Positions 1 through 6,902 of a stretch of 17,697 nt of DNA are shown piece after piece. Every line of letters begins with the position of its first letter. Positions within the stretch are counted from its first letter, which is position 1. Source of the DNA: an uncultured Eubacteriales bacterium (GTDB lineage Bacteria; Bacillota; Clostridia; Lachnospirales; Lachnospiraceae); assembly GCA_949297565.1 (NCBI GenBank), contig CASFUI010000016.1, positions 1-17,697 on the forward strand, in the 5' to 3' direction. The position numbers and the translations under genes were made by a program. A model generated the notes under the pieces. The model saw only the letters and a program-made list of their open reading frames with translations. It ran no database searches and had not been told where the DNA came from.

Positions 1-330
1 GCAAACACTCTGTGTATCTGGTGTATGTTTGCGCAGGTGTTTCCGCTGTTTCAGGAGACTATGTCAGACGGCACGCAGATTTATCCGTGGGCTACTCTTC
101 CGGTACAGTATGCTGACGGAACACTGAACGGAATTACTGCCGGAAGTTCGGTTAATGCTGACCCGACAGCCATGACGGTAGTATCTGCGCTTGCGCTTAT
201 TTTAAATGCGGCTGCATTGATTTATATTATTTACAGAGCGGTAAAGACAAAGACAAATCCTTACAAGGGCGAGATATTTACCTCGTTCAGATATTACAAG
301 GAGGCCGCTGAAAGAGCTGATATTAAGTGA
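1..330 (+). CDS. C-terminal part of an unrecognised membrane protein (5' end outside window)
   Basis: The frame is open from the first base, so the ATG at 25 is probably internal and the gene enters from the left. The 109 visible residues contain a soluble, aromatic-rich stretch (about 1-56), one clear hydrophobic helix (about 57-80, rich in Ala, Leu and Ile) and a basic C-terminal tail of about 30 residues. The charge pattern after the helix (Arg and several Lys) fits a cytoplasmic tail. I do not recognise the family from this fragment. It lies 81 nt upstream of hypB on the same strand; whether the two are co-transcribed cannot be judged, and no convincing terminator lies between them. Confidence 0.6.
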   Translation, partial: ANTLCIWCMFAQVFPLFQETMSDGTQIYPWATLPVQYADGTLNGITAGSSVNADPTAMTVVSALALILNAAALIYIIYRAVKTKTNPYKGEIFTSFRYYKEAAERADIK

Positions 331-411
331 TATACCGCTGTCACGGCGAGGAAGCAGACTGACAGAGAGAACTAACGGTATAATACATAAAACAACGGGA
401 GTATGGAAGTA

Positions 412-1086
412 ATGACAGACAAAATGAAAATTATAGAGGTGAAGCAGAGCGTTTTTGCCGATAATGATGCAGATGCGGAAAAATTGAGACAGCAGTTAAA
501 GGGGGAAAAGACATTTTTGCTGAATCTGATGTCTGCACCCGGAAGCGGTAAGACCAGTGTGCTTGTTCAGACTATTGACAGGCTGAAGGACGACATAAAA
601 ATCGGAGTAATGGAGGCTGATATAGATTCGGACGTTGACGCGAGGACAATAGCAGAGAAAACGGGTGTAAAGACAATTCAGCTCCATACAGGCGGGATGT
701 GTCATCTGGACGCTGATATGACCAGACAGGGAGTTAAAGAGCTGGAAACGCAAGAGCTTGATCTGGCTGTACTTGAGAATGTGGGAAATCTGGTGTGTCC
801 GGCTGAGTTTGATACAGGAGCGGCAATGAATGTGTGTATTCTGTCGGTGCCGGAGGGGCATGATAAACCGCTTAAATATCCCCTGATGTTTACAGTCTGC
901 GATGCAATGATAATCAATAAAATTGATGTTTTGGATTACTTTGATTTTGACTTGGATAAGGTGCGCGAGTACGCGTATAAACGAAATCCTGATATAAAGA
1001 TTTTTCCTGTATCCGCTAAGACCGGAGAGGGAATGGATGAGTGGTGTAAATGGCTTAAAGAGCAGGTTTTCAAATGGAATTCATAA
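412..1086 (+). CDS. hypB: HypB, GTPase for nickel insertion (hydrogenase/urease maturation)
   Basis: HypB is a SIMIBI-class GTPase that, with HypA, delivers nickel to [NiFe] hydrogenase and sometimes urease. Visible in the 224 residues: P-loop SAPGSGKTS (41-49), the G-domain metal site in GGMCHLD (Cys97, His98), the family signature ENVGNLVCPAEFD with Cys129, and the guanine-specificity motif NKID (169-172). The N-terminal CxxCGC high-affinity nickel motif and the His-rich stretch found in some HypB proteins are absent. Start choice: GGGAG at 397-401 is 10 nt before the ATG at 412 but only 1 nt before an in-frame ATG at 403; an ATG at 424 is also possible. No hypA, hydrogenase or urease gene is visible in the window, so the client enzyme is unknown. 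Confidence 0.92.
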   Translation: MTDKMKIIEVKQSVFADNDADAEKLRQQLKGEKTFLLNLMSAPGSGKTSVLVQTIDRLKDDIKIGVMEADIDSDVDARTIAEKTGVKTIQLHTGGMCHLDADMTRQGVKELETQELDLAVLENVGNLVCPAEFDTGAAMNVCILSVPEGHDKPLKYPLMFTVCDAMIINKIDVLDYFDFDLDKVREYAYKRNPDIKIFPVSAKTGEGMDEWCKWLKEQVFKWNS

Positions 1087-1115
1087 TTGTATAAATTATT
1101 TTTGAAGGGCTGAAT

Positions 1116-1157
1116 AAGACTGCCGTATCTGACTGAAAAAGCGGGTGCGGCAGTTTT
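1116..1157 (+). terminator. Possible terminator after hypB
   Basis: The arm AAGACTGCCG (1116-1125) pairs with CGGCAGTTTT (1148-1157), with one G-T pair, leaving a 22-nt loop. Only four T follow the GC-rich part of the stem and the loop is long, so this is a weak candidate. It sits 30 nt past the hypB stop, where a terminator would be expected before the nth transcript. Confidence 0.35.
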
Positions 1158-1309
1158 GTGTTCTGTGCGGTATTTCCGTAGAGGATATGCCTTGTGCAAA
1201 GCATATTTCTTACGGTTGTATTTTATGTTACGTCATGCTAAACTTGAAACATCTGAATAATATAAAAAGTTTGTTCTACCGGGATAAATTGCTCGGAATG
1301 GAGGATAGT

Positions 1310-1957
1310 ATGACGAAAAAACAGCTTGCGCTTGAAGTTATAGACAGATTAAAGAAAGAATATCCTGATGCGGGATGTACGCTTGAGTATGACGACGCGT
1401 GGAAGCTTCTTGTCAGTGTAAGGCTTGCAGCACAGTGTACAGATGCAAGGGTAAATATTGTGGTTGAGGGATTGTTTGAAAAATATCCTTCGGTTGCAGC
1501 ACTGGCTGAGGCAGACGTTGATGATATAGAAAGAATTGTTCATCCGTGCGGGCTGGGCAGGAGCAAGGCGAGGGATATAAGCGCCTGTATGAAGATGCTG
1601 CATGAGAAGTACAATGACTGTGTGCCGGACGATTTTGACGCCCTGCTTAAGCTTCCCGGAGTGGGAAGGAAGAGCGCAAATCTGATTATGGGAGATGTGT
1701 TCGGAAAGCCTGCTATTGTAACGGATACCCACTGTATCAGACTTTCTAACAGAATAGGGCTTGTAAAAGATATAAAAGAGCCTAAAAAGGTTGAAATGGA
1801 GCTGTGGAAAATTATTCCGCCTGAGGAGGGAAGCGATTTGTGCCACAGGCTGGTTTATCATGGAAGAGACGTATGTACGGCGCGTACGAAACCGCATTGC
1901 AGCAAATGCTGTCTTTTTGATATATGCAAAAGGAACGGGGTAAAAGAGTATGATTAG
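1310..1957 (+). CDS. nth: Endonuclease III (DNA glycosylase/AP lyase)
   Basis: Bifunctional base-excision repair enzyme that removes oxidised pyrimidines and nicks abasic sites. The 215-residue product has the helix-hairpin-helix LPGVGRKSANLIMG (115-128) with catalytic Lys121, and catalytic Asp139 in VTDTH, matching Lys120 and Asp138 of the E. coli enzyme. The C-terminal [4Fe-4S] cysteines are Cys189, 197, 200 and 206, i.e. C-x7-C-x2-C-x5-C, one residue longer in the first gap than the usual x6. The frame stays open upstream to 1145, but the ATG at 1310 has GGAGG at 1300-1304 with 5-nt spacing and gives the normal family length. The last 8 nt overlap the following gene. Confidence 0.95.
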   Translation: MTKKQLALEVIDRLKKEYPDAGCTLEYDDAWKLLVSVRLAAQCTDARVNIVVEGLFEKYPSVAALAEADVDDIERIVHPCGLGRSKARDISACMKMLHEKYNDCVPDDFDALLKLPGVGRKSANLIMGDVFGKPAIVTDTHCIRLSNRIGLVKDIKEPKKVEMELWKIIPPEEGSDLCHRLVYHGRDVCTARTKPHCSKCCLFDICKRNGVKEYD

Positions 1958-2708
1958 AGAGGAGAGCCTTTCGGAAATTTCTGACGGCAGATTATACACC
2001 GAAAACGACATGGTGCGGGCAGACACAGGAAACTGCGCAGGGTGCACGCAGGTCTGCTGCAGGGGAATGGAGTCGTCCATTGTGCTCGACCCATATGATG
2101 TGTACAGGCTTACAAAAAGGCTTGAAACGACGTTTGATAAGCTTCTGGATGACAAAAAAATAGAAATAAATATTGTTGACGGAATAATGCTTCCGAATAT
2201 GAAAATGGCGCCGGACACTAACGCCTGCGGTTTTCTGGGTGATGATAACAGATGTCGTATACATGACGCAAGACCGGGAGTGTGCAGGCTTTTTCCTCTC
2301 GGACGCTACTGGGAGAACGATAGCAGCTACAAGTATATATTGCAGAAAAATCAGTGCCGTAAGCCGGGGCTTTCAAAGATTAAGGTGAAAAAGTGGATTG
2401 ACATGCACGAGGGAAGAGCTTACGGGCATTTTATAGTGTCATGGCATAAGTATCTTAAAAGAACGGAAGAAGCAGTGAGCAGGATAGCGGCAGACTGTGC
2501 GTCCAAACAGAAGGATAGCACATTGGAGGAGAGCCGGACGCAGGTCTTGGGGGCTTCGATGACTCCGGAGCAGCAGATACGTGTTATATGCCTGTATACG
2601 CTTAAGACATTTTACGCAGCTGAGTATAAAGCAGCTGATGAAAATGATTTTTTCAGGGAAATTGAGGACAGAATAAGTAAGGCATACACGGATTTGGGCA
2701 TGGAATGA
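1950..2708 (+). CDS. YkgJ-type Cys-rich putative metal-cluster protein (CxxCxxCC family)
   Basis: A 252-residue soluble protein with the zinc- or iron-chelating domain known as CxxCxxCC (PF03692, YkgJ-like). Visible cysteines: CAGCTQVCC (29, 32, 36, 37), Cys93 in ACGFLG, Cys102 in RCRIHDARP, Cys112 in GVCRLFPLGR and Cys136 in QCRKPG. The pattern and the RPGVCRLFPLG segment are typical of the family. The C-terminal 100 residues are helical and charged and not recognised. The biochemical function of stand-alone members is not established; an Fe-S or zinc site is inferred from the cysteines. The ATG lies inside the end of nth (8-nt overlap), so translation is probably coupled and the two may share expression. 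Confidence 0.85.
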   Translation: MIREESLSEISDGRLYTENDMVRADTGNCAGCTQVCCRGMESSIVLDPYDVYRLTKRLETTFDKLLDDKKIEINIVDGIMLPNMKMAPDTNACGFLGDDNRCRIHDARPGVCRLFPLGRYWENDSSYKYILQKNQCRKPGLSKIKVKKWIDMHEGRAYGHFIVSWHKYLKRTEEAVSRIAADCASKQKDSTLEESRTQVLGASMTPEQQIRVICLYTLKTFYAAEYKAADENDFFREIEDRISKAYTDLGME

Positions 2709-2726
2709 AAAGGGAGAATATAAAAA

Positions 2727-3590
2727 ATGAAATCGGAACTGTTTAAAATAGGGAGCCTGTCCGTTCACGGATACGGATTTATGATTGGAATTGGATTTAT
2801 AATTGCGCTGTTTTTGGGAGAGTTCAGGGCAAAAAGAAAAAATATGAAGGATGAGGCAATTATAGATTTAGCGATAATTGCCGGAGTTACAGGCTTTATC
2901 GGCGCGAAAATTCTCTATATTATAGTGAGCTTTAAGGAATTTATGGTTAATCCTCTTGCCGTAATCGGCTCTGAGGGCTTTGTTGTATACGGAGGAATTA
3001 TTTCGGGAGTTTTGTGCTGCTATTTGTATTGCAGGGTTAAAAAGTTAAGCTTTATGGAATATTTTGATTTGGTTATGCCCGAGGTTGCGGTTGCACAGGG
3101 ATTCGGAAGAATAGGATGCTTTCTTGCCGGGTGCTGCTACGGAAGGCAGACAACTTCGGCTTTCGGTGTTGTTTTTCCTGAAAACAGTCTTGCGCCTGCC
3201 GGAGTCAGGCTTATACCGACACAGCTCATATCGGCAGCAGGTGATTTTATAATAGCATTTGTGTTGATAATTCTTGCGGATGTAGTATTCAAAAAAAGAA
3301 AAGAGGCAGAAGCACGAATAAATGTGAGTGAAAAAGATAACCTGAGCCAGAATACCGGAAGCGGCAGAAGATTAAGATACGGAAGTGTGGCGGGAGATAT
3401 TGGATGCACATATATGTTTTTATACGGTATAGGAAGGTTTCTGGTCGAATTTTTAAGAAATGACTACCGCGGTGAAATAGGTTTTATGTCGACATCTCAG
3501 TTTATATCAGTATTTATTGTTATCGGAAGCGCCGTGATTTACGCGATTAATCATAAGATAACAAAATCAGCAGTAATGACAGGGGCATAG
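2727..3590 (+). CDS. lgt: Lgt-family prolipoprotein diacylglyceryl transferase (GCCYG-type variant)
   Basis: Lgt transfers diacylglyceryl from phosphatidylglycerol to the lipobox Cys of prolipoproteins. The 287-residue polytopic protein shows the N-terminal VHGYG (13-17), a YGG motif (88-90), the signature region GRIGCFLAGCCYGR (127-140) and the late motif GRFLVEFLRNDYRG (236-249), with Arg128 and Arg244 in the expected places. Compared with E. coli Lgt, the essential His103 position is Tyr88 and the Asn/Glu of the GRxGNFxNxE signature are Cys. This variant is common in automated annotation of Firmicutes as an Lgt family protein; whether it has the same activity is unsure. A hydrophilic insert (about 190-217) precedes the last helices. 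AGGGAG lies before the ATG; the gene starts 18 nt after the upstream stop. Confidence 0.8.
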   Translation: MKSELFKIGSLSVHGYGFMIGIGFIIALFLGEFRAKRKNMKDEAIIDLAIIAGVTGFIGAKILYIIVSFKEFMVNPLAVIGSEGFVVYGGIISGVLCCYLYCRVKKLSFMEYFDLVMPEVAVAQGFGRIGCFLAGCCYGRQTTSAFGVVFPENSLAPAGVRLIPTQLISAAGDFIIAFVLIILADVVFKKRKEAEARINVSEKDNLSQNTGSGRRLRYGSVAGDIGCTYMFLYGIGRFLVEFLRNDYRGEIGFMSTSQFISVFIVIGSAVIYAINHKITKSAVMTGA

Positions 3591-3629
3591 CAGCGTAAGT
3601 AACATGACTTACATCAAAAATATAAAATA

Positions 3630-4085
3630 CTAGCGTTTGAAAAGTCCAAAAAAGAAATTTATCAGATTTTGTTCGGAATATGTCATTGGCTCTGTGTGCG
3701 GAAAAAGCAATATCATGCGGATTATATATATAATAATTGTCAGTATGCCTGTTATAATCAACAGTATTGTAAATATTTTATTTGATTTGCAAAAGAAGTA
3801 ACGGTTTAAAAATCCGTAGACAAGCACCGGAAACCATAGGAATATTGTGGGATTCAGGATCATGGCCTCATGCCAGCTAAGCGTTATCAGACAGGCAAAG
3901 GCTCTCGTTATTCCGCAGCCCGGGCACGGATAGCCTGAAACTATTGAAATAATACATATTTTGTGAAATAATATGTTAAAAAGAATAAAGACAGCACAGA
4001 AAGATAAAATAAATACGCGAAGTCTGTAAATATCACTTAAAAGTCTTTTTAAACCGTTAATATACATATTATCTTTCTCAGGCAT
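3630..4085 (-). CDS. DUF2752 family membrane protein
   Basis: A 151-residue integral membrane protein with the DUF2752 hallmark PCPGCGITRAF (53-63), followed by a conserved WHEA segment (71-74) and NP (78-79). Predicted helices are at about 25-47, 80-97 and 104-128. The function of the family is not known; the paired cysteines might form a disulfide or a metal site, which is inference. The start at 4085 is supported by GGAG six nt upstream on the minus strand. The gene converges with lgt (39-nt gap) and diverges from the gene at 4187. A minus-strand frame overlapping its start (4078-4452) is a shadow of that + strand gene. Confidence 0.85.
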   Translation of the reverse strand: MPEKDNMYINGLKRLLSDIYRLRVFILSFCAVFILFNILFHKICIISIVSGYPCPGCGITRAFACLITLSWHEAMILNPTIFLWFPVLVYGFLNRYFFCKSNKIFTILLIITGILTIIIYIIRMILLFPHTEPMTYSEQNLINFFFGLFKR

Positions 4086-4186
4086 GCTGTTCTCCGTTCT
4101 TTAATGTGATGGTTTTTGCCGCGGCGGAAATTATCCATAAAGCATAATACAATAATTTTAAAAAAAATGAAAGTGGGTTAGTCATT

Positions 4187-4666
4187 ATGAAAAATTCAAA
4201 AAATGAGCTGCTGCAGTTTGTAGGCGGCGCAGCTATGCTTGCGGTGGGGCTGTTTATCTTTTCACAGAAAGTAATTGTGCGTTCAAGCTGGTTTGGTTTT
4301 GGGGGATTTTCAATCGGAGGCTTTCGAATAAGCTCGGGGCTTGTTATAGTTCCGCTTATAATAGGAATTGTGTGGATGTTTGCTACTAATTCCTTTGCAT
4401 CAAAAGTATTCAGCGCGTTTGCTGTTCTGTTAATCCTTGCCTCGATTATCATGGGAACAGATATAAGGCTTACATCGATGACATTATATGAGTGGATAAT
4501 AATTCTTGTTTTGATTTTCGGAGGAGCGGGTTTTGTGGCAAAGGTGCTTTTTGCGTCGAGTGGCGGCCAGAAGGGCGGCAGGAAAAATAAATCCGGGGAA
4601 GATTTTAAAAGTCAGGCAAAAAGCATAGACGACCAGCTTGAAGAGATAAAGAAAAATATGAAGTAA
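4187..4666 (+). CDS. Small four-helix membrane protein, unrecognised
   Basis: A 159-residue protein with about four hydrophobic helices (roughly 9-27, 50-67, 72-90, 100-123) and a Gly/Phe/Ser-rich loop (34-46). The C-terminal 35 residues are highly charged, Lys-rich and probably coiled coil, ending in the cytoplasm. I do not recognise a named family. The upstream ribosome binding site is weak (AAAGTGGG about 10 nt before the ATG), but the hydrophobic pattern, codon use and strong hairpin right after the stop support a real gene. It diverges from the DUF2752 gene with a 101-nt intergenic region in which I saw no convincing sigma-70 promoter. Confidence 0.75.
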   Translation: MKNSKNELLQFVGGAAMLAVGLFIFSQKVIVRSSWFGFGGFSIGGFRISSGLVIVPLIIGIVWMFATNSFASKVFSAFAVLLILASIIMGTDIRLTSMTLYEWIIILVLIFGGAGFVAKVLFASSGGQKGGRKNKSGEDFKSQAKSIDDQLEEIKKNMK

Positions 4667-4691
4667 AAATAAAAAATCAGGTTTTGCAAAG

Positions 4692-4729
4692 CCCCCGAAT
4701 ATCAGGAAATTCAGTCTGATATTCGGGGG
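4692..4729. terminator. Strong hairpin between convergent genes
   Basis: CCCCCGAATATCAG (4692-4705) pairs perfectly with CTGATATTCGGGGG (4716-4729), a 14-bp stem with a 10-nt loop. It lies 25 nt past the stop of the + strand gene and 74 nt past the stop of the minus-strand MATE gene, so it probably ends transcription from both sides. The T-tracts are short on either strand (ATTATTTG on +, CTTTGC on -), so efficiency is uncertain. A second, weak AGCCG/CGGCT hairpin at 4763-4790 lies closer to the MATE stop. Confidence 0.7.
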
Positions 4730-4803
4730 ATGATTATTTGCGCAAAAATTGCGGAGTCTTTTAGCCGGGTTTTGAATAAATTTTTCGGCTTTTATATTAC
4801 TGT

Positions 4804-6150
4804 TTATTTAACAAGTATGTTCTTTTTCCAGTTTCCGGTGCGGTACCAGAAAAGAGATATAAGATAATTGACAGCCCAGCCCATCGGAACGGCATACCAT
4901 ACAAATTCAATTCCCCAGACAGGAGAGCACAGCTGAGCAACAGCGACACGTATTGTAAGATTGATGAGATTTGCAAGCATATATACCTTTACGTCTCCTG
5001 AGCCTCTTAAAATACCGTCTGTTATAGCTTTAAATCCCAGAAATGAAAAGAATAAGCCTATAAATCTGAAATACGATACGCCTGTCTCAAATGCCTGAAT
5101 CGAGCTTTCTTTGTCTACAAACGCTGATATAACAGGCTCGTAGAAAAGCTGTGAAATAAGAATTAACGCTGCGCCGAAGGCTATTATAATAATGTATGCC
5201 GACCTGTAGCCCTTCTTTATACGCTCGGTCTGACCTGCGCCGAGATTCTGCGCGGTGAAGGTTGACATTGCGTTTCCGGTGGCAATCATTGGAACAATAC
5301 AAAGCGATTCCAGACGGCTTCCGGCTGAAAATCCCGCAAGCGCAGAAGAGCCGAAACGGTTTACAGCCGACTGTGTAAGAAGCATTCCGATGCTGACAAT
5401 AGACTGCTGTATGATAGAAGGAATGGCGATTTTTGTTCCTGTCAGAAACATATTTCTGTTAAATAACTGAATTTTTTCGGTGGTTTTGTATGACCTCAAC
5501 AGTCTAAGCAGCAAAAAAAGTGAAATAAGAGCAGAGATGCCCTGTGCTATTACAGTGGCAATCGCGGCTCCTGCAACCCCCAGACCAAGAGGTCCCACCA
5601 TCCATATGTCGAGTACAATATTGAGTATCGAAGAAAAAATCAGCAGAGCAAGCGGAATGCTTGATTTTCCCAAGGCATTGAAATCTGATGACAGAATGTT
5701 GTACATAAACATAAACGGCAGTCCGACAAAATAAATCTGAAGATATAACAGCGCGTCAGACATTATATTTTCAGGCGTTTTTAAAAGTCTTAACACGAAA
5801 GGATTTACAATCAGGCCAAGAATTGCAAGCAGTGTGCTTAGTACCGCAAAGGTTATAAGAAATGTGTATATAGACGATTTCATTTCTTTAAGTTTGCCGG
5901 CACCCAGGTACTGGCTTGTGAGAACTGACGCGCCAATACCGCCTCCTATGGCAATCATTATAAATACTGTCGTAAATGAATATGAGGCTCCGACAGCAGC
6001 CAGAGCATCTTCGCCGACAAGCTGCCCTACGATAATGGAATCTGCCATATTGTAAAACTGCTGGAACATGTTTCCTATAATCATGGGAAGCGCAAACAAA
6101 AACAGAGCCTTTCCCGGCTTTTGTGTAATTAAATTAGAACGAGTTTTCAT
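4804..6150 (-). CDS. MATE family multidrug/metabolite exporter
   Basis: A 448-residue, about 12-helix transporter of the MATE (multidrug and toxin extrusion) family, which exports cationic or other small molecules using Na+ or H+ gradients. The N-terminal segment with FQQFYNMADSIIVGQ and GEDALAAVGAS, and the second-half repeat with QQSIVSIGMLLTQ and GSSALAGFSAGSRLE, are characteristic. The length is normal and no gap is seen. The ATG overlaps the stop of the upstream ATPase gene as TAATG, and no independent Shine-Dalgarno sequence is near, so translation is probably coupled to the ATPase. This ties the exporter to the amino-acid importer operon; its substrate cannot be read from sequence. Confidence 0.95.
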   Translation of the reverse strand: MKTRSNLITQKPGKALFLFALPMIIGNMFQQFYNMADSIIVGQLVGEDALAAVGASYSFTTVFIMIAIGGGIGASVLTSQYLGAGKLKEMKSSIYTFLITFAVLSTLLAILGLIVNPFVLRLLKTPENIMSDALLYLQIYFVGLPFMFMYNILSSDFNALGKSSIPLALLIFSSILNIVLDIWMVGPLGLGVAGAAIATVIAQGISALISLFLLLRLLRSYKTTEKIQLFNRNMFLTGTKIAIPSIIQQSIVSIGMLLTQSAVNRFGSSALAGFSAGSRLESLCIVPMIATGNAMSTFTAQNLGAGQTERIKKGYRSAYIIIIAFGAALILISQLFYEPVISAFVDKESSIQAFETGVSYFRFIGLFFSFLGFKAITDGILRGSGDVKVYMLANLINLTIRVAVAQLCSPVWGIEFVWYAVPMGWAVNYLISLFWYRTGNWKKNILVK

Positions 6151-6902
6151 TACAGTACTTTAGATAAGAAATCCTTTAATCTTGGAGTCTGCGGATTTTC
6201 AAACAGCTCCTTAGGATTATTTTCCTCCATAATTTTTGTGTCGGCGAAAAACATACAGCGGTTTGCGACCTCTCTCGCAAATCCCATTTCGTGAGTGACA
6301 ATAATCATTGTCATTCCGGATTCAGCCAGCTCCTTCATGATATTTAAAACCTCGCCTACCATTTCAGGGTCAAGCGCCGATGTGGGCTCATCAAAAAGCA
6401 TAACATCGGGATTCATCGCCATTGCGCGGGCTATTGCAACACGCTGCTTCTGACCGCCTGAGAGCATGTCCGGATACGCATCTGCTTTCTCTGAAAGACC
6501 TACGCGCTCAAGCAGCTCGACAGCTTTCTTTTCAGCTTCGCTCTCACTCATCAGCTTTAGCTGAACAGGGGCGAGCATAATGTTTTTCTTGACGGTCATG
6601 TTGGGAAAGAGGTTAAAATGCTGAAATACCATGCCGATTTTTTCACGAAGCTGGTTGATATTTACTTTTTTGTCAGTAATGTCTGTTCCGTGAAAATATA
6701 TGTGACCCTCGGTAGGCGTCTCAAGAAGATTAAGAGACCTTAAAAAGGTTGATTTGCCGCAGCCTGACGGGCCGATTATTGCTATTACCTCGCCTTTTTT
6801 AACGGTGGTGTTAATATTCTCAAGAACTACATGGTCACCGAAGGCTTTTTTTAAGCCCTCAACTCTTAAAATAACATCGCTGTCATTATAATCTGCGCTC
6901 AT
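6150..6902 (-). CDS. glnQ: Polar amino acid ABC transporter ATP-binding protein (GlnQ-like)
   Basis: The 250-residue ATPase of a polar amino acid uptake transporter. Motifs: Walker A GPSGCGKST (44-52), Q-loop Gln94 in VFQHFNLFP, signature LSGGQKQR (147-154), Walker B VMLFDE (167-172) and H-loop His204 in VTHEM. QHFNLFP is typical of the GlnQ/HisP branch. It overlaps the upstream substrate-binding/permease gene by 17 nt and the downstream MATE gene by 1 nt; AAAGGAG lies 11 nt before the ATG. It probably forms a homodimer under the fused permease. The symbol marks the family only: glutamine, cystine or another polar amino acid could be the substrate. Confidence 0.93.
   Translation of the reverse strand: MSADYNDSDVILRVEGLKKAFGDHVVLENINTTVKKGEVIAIIGPSGCGKSTFLRSLNLLETPTEGHIYFHGTDITDKKVNINQLREKIGMVFQHFNLFPNMTVKKNIMLAPVQLKLMSESEAEKKAVELLERVGLSEKADAYPDMLSGGQKQRVAIARAMAMNPDVMLFDEPTSALDPEMVGEVLNIMKELAESGMTMIIVTHEMGFAREVANRCMFFADTKIMEENNPKELFENPQTPRLKDFLSKVL

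Noticed and set aside
331..382. Inverted repeat TATACCG / CGGTATA before hypB, and a TATAAT at 379
   Set aside because: Seven bp with a 38-nt loop is weak, and the best -35 (CTGACA at 359) is only 14 nt from the -10.
1145..1309. Upstream extension of nth by 55 codons
   Set aside because: The first codons overlap a hairpin and have no ribosome site, while the ATG at 1310 has GGAGG and gives the normal length.
3595..3612. Hairpin GTAAGT/ACTTAC between lgt and the DUF2752 gene
   Set aside because: Six AT-rich base pairs without a T-tract; not a credible terminator.
4078..4452. Minus-strand open frame opposite the small membrane protein
   Set aside because: It is the shadow of the + strand gene, with low-complexity content and overlap with the DUF2752 start.
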